Origin: Iodobacter fluviatilis
GTDB taxonomy: Bacteria; Pseudomonadota; Gammaproteobacteria; Burkholderiales; Chitinibacteraceae
Reading direction: 5' to 3'
Length of the DNA: 64,000 nt
Assembly: GCF_900451195.1 (NCBI RefSeq)
Contig: NZ_UGHR01000001.1
Coordinates: 620,001 to 684,000 of the forward strand
Shown: positions 18,458-27,324 of the stretch, in pieces
How positions within the stretch are numbered: position 1 is the first letter of the stretch
Layout: every line of letters starts with the position of its first letter
The notes under the pieces: generated by a model
Databases searched by the model: none
Told to the model about the DNA's origin: nothing
What the model saw: the letters and a program-made list of their open reading frames with translations, nothing else
Made by a program: the position numbers and the translations under genes

Positions 18458-20601
18458 GGCGTTGTGCCAGATAAATCATCACTGGGTATCGTGGTGTTTG
18501 GATGACTTAAAGCTTTGATTTGGCGCTTCAGCTCTATCATATCCAGCTCGCGATCGACCATCGCGGCATTAAAGCGCTCGAGTTCGGCATTGCGCTGGCG
18601 TAATTCTTCGGACTGCTGAGTCAGCGTTTGCTCAACAGATTTGCGCTCAGTGATGTCCAGAATCAGGCCGATCAGTGCAGGGTGGCCCTTGTCATCAACT
18701 TTACGACCGTAAAACTCAATATCAATCAGCTCGTGATCCTGTCTTACGCCGGTAAAGTAAAAGTGAACGTCACTTATTTCACCGCTTTCGGCGAGCCGGA
18801 TCAGCTGGTGCACCCGCTCCTGATCTTCTGCGCTGATCAAATGCCCGATATCACCCATATTGATCAGCGTATCGGCATCATCCCATGCAAATATTCTGGC
18901 AAAGCCAGGGTTTACATAGTTAAGACGATGCCGCTGAATAATATAAATGCCGGCTAAAGACTGCTCAACGATGGCGCGAAAACGCTCCTCGTTTTCACGT
19001 AACACAATTTCGGCCTGTTTTCTTTCGGTGATATCCCGGGACACGCCAAACAGACCGATGATTTTGCCTTTTTCGTCATAAAGCGGTCCTTTGGTAGCTA
19101 AAAAAACATGCTGCCCATCCGGCAGATCCAGTGTTTCTTCCTGAGTCAGTACAATGCCATTGTCAATGGCAATGCGGCCCGTTTTGACCAGCATTTCTGC
19201 CTGCTCTGGCGGAAAAATATCATGGTCAGATTTTCCCAGTAAATCACTGACACTTTGTGCAACAAAACGGCTGGCCGCTCGGTTGATCAGGATATAGCGG
19301 CCTTGCATATCTTTGGCGAAAATGGCGTCTTCCGAGTTGTCTGCAATATTGGAAAAAAGCTTAACGGCTTGTGAGCGCTCATTTTGTAATTGACGGGCAT
19401 TGGCAGCCAAAACCAATTGCTCCTGCTGGCGCAGCATCACATAGCTTGCTCTGGCCATAAAAAGCGCCAGCAGCCCGACAAGGCTGATCCAGATGGCATC
19501 CTTGATGATTTCGTCATAAATCTCCGACTGATCCATCTTGCAAATTAAATACCAATCGGTATCGGGCACTGCACGGCCGATGCCCATTACTTTTTCATTC
19601 CGATAGTCACGCCCGCGAAGCATGGCATTAAATGGTAATTTATTACTTAAAAAACGGGATGCAAGCAGGGGTTTAGAAATCGCTATTTTGGTCGTGAGCG
19701 CAGGCTCTTTGCTAAAGCGTGGTTTATTTAAAAACAGGATCTGATCACCTTCCTGCCTAAATAAAACGGTATCGCTGGTCTGGCTAGGAACAGGCTGGGT
19801 TTCTAATGCAGGAAACAGCCAATTTGCGGGGTTGCTGTGCAAAATAATAAAAGGGGCAGGGCCGTCTTTGATGTTGAGCGGGGCAATAAAGTCTAAGCTG
19901 GGCTGGCCTAGGGTATTCAGATAGGGGCCAAACCTTTGTATTTTTTGGGTTCTGATGGCCTGTTGTAATGTGATTTGCAGCGCTGGGTGGGGAGGGAGTT
20001 GGGCGGAGCTCCAGAGCAGATTGCCTTCCGAATCGAGCAGGCTGCTGGCCTGGAAGCCTTTTATTTTATTAAATTGCTCCAGCCTCTGAAGTAGCAGCGT
20101 TTTCTTGCCCGGATCAGTGTGCCAGTGTTGATAGAGTGCCGCATTAATGTCGCTGGTTTGTAGCAGCGCGGCATCGCCTTCCCGCTCTTTTAGCCAGTCG
20201 GATATCTGCCGCATTTTTAAATCCACAATGGCCTGCATTCTGGCTTCATGAATTTCTTCTGCGGTATTTACCCGATAAATAATGCTGGCGACGCTAAAAA
20301 TCAGAATAAATGCGGCCAGTACCGAAAACAATCCCCCCAGTTTTTTGCCGTAGCCGGAGAGATTATTCCGGGGGATATCCCGGTGCAGCAGTTGTTGCCA
20401 TACCAGCCCCAGCAGCAGGATGCAGGCCAGCATCATCAGGCTGTCTTTCAGCAGCGAAAGCGGTTCAAGTTCTGATGATCTGGCAGCAAGCAGCATTTCT
20501 ATCATTTTGCTGCTTAAAATCATGCCCAGTACGGCCATGGCTGAATAGCTCAGCACGGTTTTTAAAATACGGGTAAGAGGTAGTTTTAGCTCTCTGTGCA
20601 T
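18454..20601 (-). CDS. membrane sensor with extracytoplasmic domain and two PAS domains, no kinase
   Basis: 715 residues from the ATG at 20601 (GGGGG nearby, 16 bases after the preceding gene); a longer in-frame start at 20712 would overlap that gene by 95 bases. Three N-terminal hydrophobic helices (about 10-30, 52-72, 88-110) precede a periplasmic Cache-like domain (about 110-385), then a TM helix ([14 protein letters not shown]), two PAS/PAC domains (about 435-560 and 565-680; [26 protein letters not shown]) and a terminal coiled coil. No kinase, cyclase or methyl-accepting domain follows. I infer that it modulates the co-translated hybrid kinase, whose ATG overlaps this stop codon. Confidence 0.85.
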   Translation of the reverse strand: MHRELKLPLTRILKTVLSYSAMAVLGMILSSKMIEMLLAARSSELEPLSLLKDSLMMLACILLLGLVWQQLLHRDIPRNNLSGYGKKLGGLFSVLAAFILIFSVASIIYRVNTAEEIHEARMQAIVDLKMRQISDWLKEREGDAALLQTSDINAALYQHWHTDPGKKTLLLQRLEQFNKIKGFQASSLLDSEGNLLWSSAQLPPHPALQITLQQAIRTQKIQRFGPYLNTLGQPSLDFIAPLNIKDGPAPFIILHSNPANWLFPALETQPVPSQTSDTVLFRQEGDQILFLNKPRFSKEPALTTKIAISKPLLASRFLSNKLPFNAMLRGRDYRNEKVMGIGRAVPDTDWYLICKMDQSEIYDEIIKDAIWISLVGLLALFMARASYVMLRQQEQLVLAANARQLQNERSQAVKLFSNIADNSEDAIFAKDMQGRYILINRAASRFVAQSVSDLLGKSDHDIFPPEQAEMLVKTGRIAIDNGIVLTQEETLDLPDGQHVFLATKGPLYDEKGKIIGLFGVSRDITERKQAEIVLRENEERFRAIVEQSLAGIYIIQRHRLNYVNPGFARIFAWDDADTLINMGDIGHLISAEDQERVHQLIRLAESGEISDVHFYFTGVRQDHELIDIEFYGRKVDDKGHPALIGLILDITERKSVEQTLTQQSEELRQRNAELERFNAAMVDRELDMIELKRQIKALSHPNTTIPSDDLSGTTP

Positions 20602-20617
20602 AGCAGCCCCCGTTTTT

Positions 20618-21712
20618 TTAGTCGCAATCCAGATAGCGTTCGGCGATGGCGGTGAAATCCGGAAAGTGATCAAGAAAGGCTTGCACAATATCCGGGTCAA
20701 AATGCTGACCACTGCCTGATTTAATCATTAATCTGGCTTCTTCATAGGGCAGGGCCTGTTTGTAAACCCGGCGGCAAATCAGGGCATCAAATACATCGGC
20801 CAGCGCCATCAGTCTTGCTGATACAGGAATTGCATCGCCTGATAAACCGTCGGGATAACCGCTGCCATTCCATTTTTCGTGGTGCCAGCGGGCAATTTCC
20901 TTGGCAAGGGTAAGAAATTCAACCGGATGATCAATATCTTTTTCAGCCATTTCAATGGCTTGGCTACCCAGTTTGGAATGGGTTTTCATGATTTCCCACT
21001 CATGGGCGTCTAAGCTATTTGGTTTGAGCAAAATATAATCAGGAATGCCGACTTTACCAATATCGTGCAGAGGGGCTGAGCGGCTGAGTAAGCTGATATA
21101 TCGCGCATTTAAAGTATCGGTAAAGCGCGGGTGATCCTGTAGCTTAAGTGCAAGCAGCTGTACATAGCTCTGGGTACGCAAAATGTGATTGCCGGTTTCC
21201 GGGTCGCGAATCTCGGCCAGGTGGGCTAGCGCACGGATGCTAACCTGCTGGGTCATATCATTTTCTGCCATGCGGCGGGAGATCTCGGCTTCAAGCGCTG
21301 TGTTCTGGTTTTTCAGCCAGCTGCGTGCCTGATGGGCCTCAAGCTGGGTGCGGACTCTGGCGAGTAAGACTGCGGGCTTTACGGGCTTGATAATGTAATC
21401 AACCGCACCCAGTTGCAATCCCAGCTCTTCACTGCCTGCATCGGCTAAGGCGGTGAGTAAAATAACCGGAATATCCCGTGTTTCGGGCGTTTCCTGAATT
21501 TTTTTAAGCACGGCATAGCCATCAAGTCCAGGCATCATGATGTCGAGCAGAATCAAATTAGGTAAGGTCTGGCTGGCCAGAAGGCGCAGGCATCTTTCCC
21601 CTGATGACGCCGCAAGTACACGATAGTGGGGAGAGAGTAAACTACTGATTACTAGTAAGTTTTCAGCCAGATCATCAACAAGCAATACTGTGCAGTTACT
21701 TTCATTAAACAT
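20618..21712 (-). CDS. response regulator with HD-GYP cyclic-di-GMP phosphodiesterase domain
   Basis: 364 residues. Receiver domain about 8-125 with LLVDD, phospho-acceptor in LILLDIMMPGLDG and the K of DYIIKPVKP. A short helix links to an HD-GYP domain about 155-345 with all metal and signature residues: LHDIGKVGIPD, HHEKWNGSGYPDGLSGDAIP, ALADVFDAL. HD-GYP domains hydrolyse cyclic-di-GMP to GMP. First gene of the operon with the PAS sensor and the hybrid kinase, so it is the natural output of that relay, probably lowering cyclic-di-GMP in response to the sensed signal. Confidence 0.93.
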   Translation of the reverse strand: MFNESNCTVLLVDDLAENLLVISSLLSPHYRVLAASSGERCLRLLASQTLPNLILLDIMMPGLDGYAVLKKIQETPETRDIPVILLTALADAGSEELGLQLGAVDYIIKPVKPAVLLARVRTQLEAHQARSWLKNQNTALEAEISRRMAENDMTQQVSIRALAHLAEIRDPETGNHILRTQSYVQLLALKLQDHPRFTDTLNARYISLLSRSAPLHDIGKVGIPDYILLKPNSLDAHEWEIMKTHSKLGSQAIEMAEKDIDHPVEFLTLAKEIARWHHEKWNGSGYPDGLSGDAIPVSARLMALADVFDALICRRVYKQALPYEEARLMIKSGSGQHFDPDIVQAFLDHFPDFTAIAERYLDCD

Positions 21713-21917
21713 ACGCAGATCACCAAAGAGGCGCTAGTTCGCAGTATAGATTTATCAGGCCGGAAAAGATGCTGAGAATGTTAAGACGTACGCTGTGCTT
21801 GGGGGGAAAAATGCGCTTTAAATGATGCTGAATAACCCTAATGCAAAAAGCCCCGATGACTAAACATGCTGCAACGCGCAAAATACGCGCCTAGAATTTA
21901 TCTTTTTGGAAACGCTC

Positions 21918-23168
21918 ATGGCCAGAAACGCGCTTTACGCCCAATCGGGTGGTGTAACCCCTGTGATTAATGCATCCGCTGCTGCGGTGATTGCGGCCGC
22001 CCGTGCTCATCCGGATCAGATTGGCCGTGTGTTTGCCGCCAAAAACGGGGTATTAGGTGTGCTGGCGGAAGAGCTAATTGATACCGCTTGCATGAGCGAA
22101 GCCGATTTGGCCGCGCTGGCCGCATCCCCTGGTGGCGCTTTTGGCTCCTGCCGCCACAAGCTGCGCTTTGGCCGCGAGCTGACCCGTTTGTTTGAAGTTT
22201 TTGCAGCGCATGATATTGGCTATCTGTTTTATAACGGTGGCGGTGATTCTGCAGATACCTGCATGAAAATCGCTGCGCACGCCGAATATCTTGGCTACGA
22301 TCTCACCGCGATTCATGTGCCTAAAACGATTGATAACGACTTGCCGCATTCGGATTGCTCGCCAGGCTTTGGCTCGGTGGCCAAATACGTGGGCACATCC
22401 ATCCGCGAAGCGGGCATGGATGTGGCATCCATGTGTGGCTCCAGCACCAAAGTATTTATTATGGAAGTCATGGGCCGTCATACGGGCTGGATTGCAGCCA
22501 GCGCTGGCTTAGCGTCTGGCGAAGGTAACTTGCCTCCGCACCTGATTTTGCTGCCGGAAGTCACATTTAATGCTGCGACTTTCCTTGCTGCGGTTGAAGC
22601 GACTATCGCCCGCGAAGGCTATTGTGTGATCGTGGCCGCTGAAGGCATTAAAAACGCCGAAGGCAAATTTGTAGCCGAAGCGGGTGGCACCGATGCCTTT
22701 GGTCATGCGCAGCTGGGTGGGGTAGCGCCATATCTGGCACAGCTGATTAAAACCGCTCAAGGCCATAAATGCCATTGGGCAGTGTCTGATTACTTGCAAC
22801 GTGCAGCGCGCCATATGGCGTCCAAAACCGATGTAGATCAAGCCATGGCCGTGGGCACTGCCGCAGTTGAATTTGCGATGGCCGGTGAGCGTGGCGTAAT
22901 GCCAACTATCGTTCGTAGCAGCGATGCGCCTTACGCTTGGACGATCGGCTCGGTCAAGCTAGAAGAAGTGGCAAATCACGAGAAACACCTGCCTGCTGAA
23001 TATATCCGGGCTGATGGCTTTCATATTACGCCAGCTGCACGCAGCTATTTTGCGCCTTTGATTATGGGCGAGGCGATTCCTCCCTATGTAAATGGCCTGC
23101 CAGCCTATCCGGTGTGGCATTTTTCCAGCATCGAAGCCAAGCTGGAAGCGTTTAATACAGCTGGGTAA
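21918..23168 (+). CDS. pfp: diphosphate-dependent 6-phosphofructokinase
   Basis: Interconverts fructose-6-phosphate and fructose-1,6-bisphosphate using PPi, a reversible glycolysis/gluconeogenesis step. 416 residues. The diagnostic residues are those of the PPi class: NGGGDSADT (Asp where ATP enzymes have Gly in GGDGS) and PKTIDNDL (Lys where ATP enzymes have PGTIDND). MGRHTGWIA is also present. The ATG at 21918 has GGAA seven bases before it; a TTG at 21906 is in frame but upstream of that. Followed by a strong terminator. The single-gene unit is divergent from the signalling operon. Confidence 0.92.
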   Translation: MARNALYAQSGGVTPVINASAAAVIAAARAHPDQIGRVFAAKNGVLGVLAEELIDTACMSEADLAALAASPGGAFGSCRHKLRFGRELTRLFEVFAAHDIGYLFYNGGGDSADTCMKIAAHAEYLGYDLTAIHVPKTIDNDLPHSDCSPGFGSVAKYVGTSIREAGMDVASMCGSSTKVFIMEVMGRHTGWIAASAGLASGEGNLPPHLILLPEVTFNAATFLAAVEATIAREGYCVIVAAEGIKNAEGKFVAEAGGTDAFGHAQLGGVAPYLAQLIKTAQGHKCHWAVSDYLQRAARHMASKTDVDQAMAVGTAAVEFAMAGERGVMPTIVRSSDAPYAWTIGSVKLEEVANHEKHLPAEYIRADGFHITPAARSYFAPLIMGEAIPPYVNGLPAYPVWHFSSIEAKLEAFNTAG

Positions 23169-23192
23169 ACTTTCTCTATTCTTGATCTAAAT

Positions 23193-23231
23193 AAAAGGGA
23201 AGACCACGGTTTACGTGTAAGCTTCCCTTTT
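23193..23231 (+). terminator. intrinsic terminator after phosphofructokinase gene
   Basis: AAAAGGGAAG (23193-23202) and CTTCCCTTTT (23222-23231) form a perfect 10-bp stem ending in a T run. Confidence 0.85.
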
Positions 23232-23244
23232 TTGCGTGGACAAG

Positions 23245-23919
23245 ATGACTCTTTTTCGCCTGGTACTGGAGTACCTGTCTTACATCCTGACTACGGTTAC
23301 GGCGCTTTTGCCCATTATTAATCCCCTTTCTACCGCAGCCATTTTGCCTGGAATATCTGTGCATCTATCTGAGGTTGAGCGAAAGCAGCAGGTCAAGCTA
23401 GCTTGCTACTATATGGCGGGCATCTTAATTACCTTCCTGATGGCGGGGGGGCTGATTATGGATTTCTTTAATATCTCTATTCCCGGCTTACGCATTGCAG
23501 GCGGGATGGTGGTGATTTATTTGGGCTTTAGGATGTTGTTCCCTGATTCACAAGCCCAAGTTGATGAAAATCCGGAACAGAGTGCCCGGCGTGAAATTGC
23601 TTTTACCCCGCTAGCCATGCCTTCAATGGCGGGGCCTGGCTCGATTGCGGTGGTGATTTCAATGTCTTCTACCTTGCACTCGCAAAGGCATATCCCTGTT
23701 TGGGCTGGTTATTTCTTATTGGTACTTGGCATTGCTGCTACTGCGTTTATCTGCTGGCTTACTTTACGCGCCTCCAGCCGTTTGTTTGCCGTACTGGGGG
23801 ATGAGGGGATCAGTGCGATTTCAAGAATTATGGGCTTTATGTTGATTTGTATCGGGGTACAGTTTTTTATTAATGGGGTGGGTGAATTACTGCACGACGC
23901 AAGCTTTATGCCACGTTAA
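23245..23919 (+). CDS. MarC/UPF0056-family membrane protein
   Basis: 224 residues with six hydrophobic helices of the MarC family. PIINPLSTAAILPGI near the N terminus is the family signature, PLAMPSMAGPGSIAVVISMS is its symmetrical repeat in the second half, and the two halves form an inverted pair. The function is not established; earlier links to multiple antibiotic resistance were not confirmed. The ATG at 23245 follows GTGGACAAG; a GTG at 23236 is also possible but lies against the preceding terminator. Confidence 0.88.
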   Translation: MTLFRLVLEYLSYILTTVTALLPIINPLSTAAILPGISVHLSEVERKQQVKLACYYMAGILITFLMAGGLIMDFFNISIPGLRIAGGMVVIYLGFRMLFPDSQAQVDENPEQSARREIAFTPLAMPSMAGPGSIAVVISMSSTLHSQRHIPVWAGYFLLVLGIAATAFICWLTLRASSRLFAVLGDEGISAISRIMGFMLICIGVQFFINGVGELLHDASFMPR

Positions 23920-24035
23920 GGGTTTTATGCTTTATCTTTGATGCTTGGCTTACTCAATCTGCAGCGGTGAACTTTGATGAGATTGCTTTTAGCTTTCGAT
24001 GTTTTTTTGCCGTTCATGAGTGACGGTAGCATCTG

Positions 24036-24500
24036 ATGAAGATACTGCTGCTGGATTTCGATATTTTTTTGCGCCTGATTGTGGCCGTGTTTTTGGGCGG
24101 GCTGATTGGCATTAATCGTTTTATGCATAAAAAGCCAGCGGGTGTGCGCACTCATGCTCTGGTCTCTTTGGGCGCGGCACTGATGATTGCCTTAAATGGT
24201 GTGATCAGCCATGACGATGCTCAGGCCTTTAGTCGTGTGGCTCAGGGCTTGATTACAGGGATTGGCTTTTTGGGCGCAGGTTTGATTGTGCATCGCAGCG
24301 ATAATGTGGTGGAAGGCTTGACCTCCGCCGCATCGATCTGGCTTACCGCTGCGATAGGTTTGGCCTGTGGTGCTGGTTATATTGATATTGCCGCGTTTGT
24401 GGTGATTTTAGCACTGCTGGTGATTAATCTGGGAGGGGCATTAGAGCGCTGGGCTGAAAGATGGATGCAGCGCTGGCGTGATGATAAATCACCGCATTAA
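24036..24500 (+). CDS. MgtC/SapB-family membrane protein
   Basis: 154 residues with four to five hydrophobic helices. The MgtC signature is clear: FLGGLIGINR, GVRTHALVSLGAALMI, GIGFLGAGLIVH and GLTSAASIWLTAAIGLACG. The long C-terminal cytoplasmic domain of Salmonella MgtC is missing, so this is the short SapB-like form. MgtC proteins inhibit the F-type ATP synthase and are tied to magnesium stress; the short forms are less understood. The gene lies 116 bases after marC and may be transcribed with it. No magnesium leader was evident. Confidence 0.87.
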   Translation: MKILLLDFDIFLRLIVAVFLGGLIGINRFMHKKPAGVRTHALVSLGAALMIALNGVISHDDAQAFSRVAQGLITGIGFLGAGLIVHRSDNVVEGLTSAASIWLTAAIGLACGAGYIDIAAFVVILALLVINLGGALERWAERWMQRWRDDKSPH

Positions 24501-24667
24501 ACTTGGCGCTTTGGTCCTTGCACCGCTCTGAAATAGTTAAAAGCACACAACATCATCCTTTATTCGTGGCTTTTCTGTGTACGAGGGCGTCATGTTTCCC
24601 TCCGCTTCACGACTAAATACCCACAGCGTTGATGGTCAGCGGTGTGGGCTTAATCAGGAGGTGTGTG

Positions 24668-24862
24668 ATGGGGGTTAGCGGATGTACATCCTGCCAGACA
24701 GGGGGGATGGAGGCGCTGAAGGCTTATGATCATCAGTATCAAATGAAGCTGCAAGAGGATTACGTCAGGCAGACGCAAGTTGCGCCAGAGCGTTTGACTC
24801 AGGGGGAGAATAATCCTGTTACGGGTGCAATATCAGGCAGCGTGATTAATCTGAGTGTGTAG
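24668..24862 (+). CDS. small hypothetical protein (64 residues)
   Basis: A 64-residue protein preceded by one of the best ribosome sites in the window, AGGAGGTG, seven bases before the ATG. The sequence has MGVSGCTSC at the N terminus (two cysteines three apart), a central charged helix (AYDHQYQMKLQEDYVR) and a PVTGAISGSVINL tail. No signal peptide. I do not recognise it. It stands alone with an upstream dyad (CCCACA 24620-24625 / TGTGGG 24643-24648) and a downstream hairpin at 24867-24890, which together suggest a real independent unit. Confidence 0.65.
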   Translation: MGVSGCTSCQTGGMEALKAYDHQYQMKLQEDYVRQTQVAPERLTQGENNPVTGAISGSVINLSV

Positions 24863-24866
24863 TCAG

Positions 24867-24890
24867 TGGCGCACTGAAGCCAGTGCGCCA
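24867..24890. terminator. hairpin between the small gene and miaA
   Basis: TGGCGCACTG / CAGTGCGCCA is a perfect 10-bp stem with an AAGC loop between convergent genes. No T run follows on either strand, so efficiency is doubtful. Confidence 0.5.
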
Positions 24891-24894
24891 TCGC

Positions 24895-25830
24895 TTATAG
24901 CCAGCCCTCAACCGCAGTTTTTACTCGCTCCGCCAAGTTTTCTTCCTGGCAATTAATCTCCAGTAAATCATCCATTCCCCGCATCCAGGTGAGCTGGCGT
25001 TTGGCTAGCTGGCGGGTGGCGGCAATGCCTTTTTCGCGCATGGTGGGGTAATCCACCATGCCATCTTGATATTCCCAAGCCTGCCGATAGCCTACGCAGC
25101 GCATCGATGGCAGTTCCAGTGATAAATCGTATTTAGCCCGCAAGCGGCTGACTTCATCAAGCAGGCCCAGCTCCAGCATTTGCTCAAAACGCAGCGCGAT
25201 GCGCTCGTGCAGCCATTTTCTGTCTTGCGGCAGCAGGGCGATTTTAAGCAGGCGATAGGGCAGAGCCCCACTGGCTGGCTCAGCCAGCAAATCAGACATT
25301 TTGCGGCCAGTAAGCTGGCAGACTTCTAAAGCACGCTCGATGCGCTGGGCGTCGGTGGGTTTAAGTCGCTCTGCGGTGATTGGGTCGATGGCCGCCAGCT
25401 TAGCGTGCATGGCGGGCCAGCCGATCAGCGCAGCTTCTTCATGGATTTGTACCCGCAGCGCGGCATCCGCTTGCGGTAATTCATGAATGCCATGCTGCAA
25501 GGTGTTGTAATACAGCATGGTGCCGCCCACCAGCACCGGCACTTTGCCGCGCGAGGTGATATCCGCCATTAAAGCCAGGGCATCACGGCGAAATTGCGCG
25601 GCAGAATAGGCTTCTTCGGGTGAGATAATGTCGATCAAATGATGCGGTGCACGGGCCAATTCAGCCGCGCTTGGTTTGGCGCTGCCAATATCCATATCTT
25701 TAAACACCAGCGCCGAATCAACCGAAATTAACTCTACCGGCAAGCCGCTTTCCAGCAAATGAATCGCACTGGCGGTTTTACCACTGGCGGTAGGGCCCAT
25801 TAAGAAAATAGCGGGGGAGGAATTCGGCAT
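24895..25830 (-). CDS. miaA: tRNA dimethylallyltransferase MiaA
   Basis: Adds an isopentenyl group to N6 of A37 in tRNAs reading UNN codons. 311 residues, the normal size. P-loop GPTASGKT at residues 12-19, [18 protein letters not shown] with the substrate-binding Asp, the LVGGTMLYY strand, and a late [12 protein letters not shown] segment. MiaA usually lies next to mutL and before hfq. Here two unrelated genes and a palindromic repeat separate it from mutL, and no hfq follows: a small hypothetical gene lies on the opposite strand downstream. Confidence 0.95.
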   Translation of the reverse strand: MPNSSPAIFLMGPTASGKTASAIHLLESGLPVELISVDSALVFKDMDIGSAKPSAAELARAPHHLIDIISPEEAYSAAQFRRDALALMADITSRGKVPVLVGGTMLYYNTLQHGIHELPQADAALRVQIHEEAALIGWPAMHAKLAAIDPITAERLKPTDAQRIERALEVCQLTGRKMSDLLAEPASGALPYRLLKIALLPQDRKWLHERIALRFEQMLELGLLDEVSRLRAKYDLSLELPSMRCVGYRQAWEYQDGMVDYPTMREKGIAATRQLAKRQLTWMRGMDDLLEINCQEENLAERVKTAVEGWL

Positions 25831-25871
25831 GGCGATCTAACTTTATAAAAATTGAAAATGATGGGTTTGAG

Positions 25872-25919
25872 TAAACCCAAATCTTAAAACACGGAGGACA
25901 CGGCGTTTCGCAGAGAAAA
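25872..25919 (+). repeat. half of the CCACGGAG-type dispersed repeat
   Basis: Starts AAACCCAAATCTTAAAAC then ACGGAGGACACGG and ends CAGAGAAAA. It matches the left arms of the elements at 44783 and 45541. No matching right arm follows. Confidence 0.75.
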
Positions 25920-25937
25920 GCAATTTAGGCGTTAGGC

Positions 25938-26019
25938 TTTTATAGGGTATACAACGACGCAGTCCTTGCTCACCTACAGCGGTGCGCAAGAAAAACAACA
26001 TGCACACCCTATATAAAAC
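25938..26019. repeat. imperfect palindrome related to 30428-30468
   Basis: TTTTATAGGGTATACAAC... on the left pairs imperfectly with ...CACCCTATATAAAA on the right around the loop TACAGC. The right arm (GCAAGAAAAACAACATGCAC) resembles sequence at 30431-30450 (GCAAGTAAAACGACTTGTAC), so this is a dispersed element. Confidence 0.55.
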
Positions 26020-26036
26020 TCTGCATCTTAAACAGA

Positions 26037-26327
26037 TTATTTTTCTGCCAGTTGGATCACTAAGCTGTTTTGATTGTCTGCAATTGCATGTGCGATTTGG
26101 GCATCGCCCTGATGCAATTGGGCAAAGCAATGTTGATGTAATATCGCGTACAGGTATTGTGGATCAATGATGTGCTCTGTGCTTATTTGCAGACCAGCCA
26201 GCAGCGCTGCGTTATTAATCGCAGCACAACTGCTTATGACCGTACTATCAATGTTAGCAAGCATTTGCTGTTCGAATGCAGACAGCAGCTCACAAAGTTG
26301 TTCTTCTTGTTTTGGGGTGAGTGGCAT
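26037..26327 (-). CDS. hypothetical protein (96 residues)
   Basis: About 96 residues, largely helical, with no signal peptide or membrane segment and no domain I recognise. It begins MPLTPKQEEQLCELLSAFEQ and ends NQNSLVIQLAEK. The ATG at 26327 has AGGA seven bases upstream; an in-frame ATG five codons earlier lacks that spacing. It follows the membrane-protein gene at 26349 by 21 bases on the same strand, so the two probably form an operon. Confidence 0.6.
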   Translation of the reverse strand: MPLTPKQEEQLCELLSAFEQQMLANIDSTVISSCAAINNAALLAGLQISTEHIIDPQYLYAILHQHCFAQLHQGDAQIAHAIADNQNSLVIQLAEK

Positions 26328-26348
26328 AGTGTTTTCCTGCAAAACTTG

Positions 26349-27116
26349 TCAATGAAAACGATGGCTTAAAAATTTGACCAGCATTCCGGTAGCCAGCGCG
26401 GCAATTAAAGCGGGAAAAAAGGCCAGCAGGCCGATATGGCTTGCCAGTGGTGTCCATACCAAAAAGAACATGCTAAACCCGGTTAGCCCCATTAAAAATC
26501 CGCGTAATTGCAGCAATAGCGCATTGCGGCCCGTATTGGCTAGCGTAAATGCCGGAATCACTGTGGCGGCGACGGGAAACCCTGCTAATACACCCGTCAT
26601 GGTGCTGCCTAAGAGTAGAGAAAGGCTGGAAAGCGCCAATACCAGCAACAGCGCCGCTACCATGCGGGCATACAGCTCGATTTTGGGGAGAGAAGAGCGA
26701 TTGATTGCCTCGGGGCGAGGGATAAAGTAAATCGCAATCCATAGACCCGCCAGCACGCCAACACTGGCAATAGGCGACATTGCAAGGCCGCTCCAGACTA
26801 AAACCAAGGCCGTGAGTAAATAAGCCGCCCAGCCGCAAACAATAGTGCCCAGCCATGAAAAATAGCGGCTGGCATGGGCCAGTACCAGCATATACACCAC
26901 ATTGGCCCAAAGCCCCGCCGATGCGGCCCCCGCTACTTTGATCGCATATTCAGGCCCGTATTCCAGCCATAGCGCCAGCACAATCGGGATGGCCACCAGC
27001 GGTAAGCCGCCCAGTAAACCCGCAAGCTGCGGCCCCCAGCGTCGACCGGCCATACTCGCCGCGCCGATCAGTAATGGGGCGGCAAAGAGTTTAACAATTA
27101 AGGCGCTGCTGGGCAT
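26349..27116 (-). CDS. conserved integral membrane protein with internal duplication
   Basis: 255 residues, almost entirely hydrophobic, about eight helices, no signal peptide. The two halves carry related motifs: LAGLLGGLPLVAIPIVLAL near residue 32 and MTGVLAGFPVAATVIPAFTL near residue 175. This suggests duplication and a pseudo-symmetric transporter-like fold. I do not recognise a named family. The gene is inserted between mutL and miaA, where most proteobacteria have no gene, and is followed closely by a 96-residue hypothetical. Confidence 0.65.
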   Translation of the reverse strand: MPSSALIVKLFAAPLLIGAASMAGRRWGPQLAGLLGGLPLVAIPIVLALWLEYGPEYAIKVAGAASAGLWANVVYMLVLAHASRYFSWLGTIVCGWAAYLLTALVLVWSGLAMSPIASVGVLAGLWIAIYFIPRPEAINRSSLPKIELYARMVAALLLVLALSSLSLLLGSTMTGVLAGFPVAATVIPAFTLANTGRNALLLQLRGFLMGLTGFSMFFLVWTPLASHIGLLAFFPALIAALATGMLVKFLSHRFH

Positions 27117-27174
27117 AGGGGCTCATTGGGGAGAAGTTGCAGGGCGGTGCAAGCCACCATGGGTGTTTCGTGCA

Positions 27175-27239
27175 GCGCGGCCTTAGCCGCGAAAGCATGG
27201 CTTATCTGAATATATTCGCGGCTAAAGCCGCTCCTACGA
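27175..27239. repeat. REP-like paired palindrome
   Basis: GCGCGGCCTTAGCCGCGAA (27175-27193) is inverted as TTCGCGGCTAAAGCCGCT (27215-27232) followed by CCTACGA. The same unit with core GCGGCTTTAGCCGC is found at 30484-30550. It lies between mutL and the membrane-protein gene. Confidence 0.8.
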
Positions 27240-27324
27240 AAAGTCTTTTTATTAGGCGGGCGTTTTATTTTTCCCTCGCGAGAAGCATAAAAATGCCTTA
27301 GCCCCACGAGGGCACTGCGCCAGT

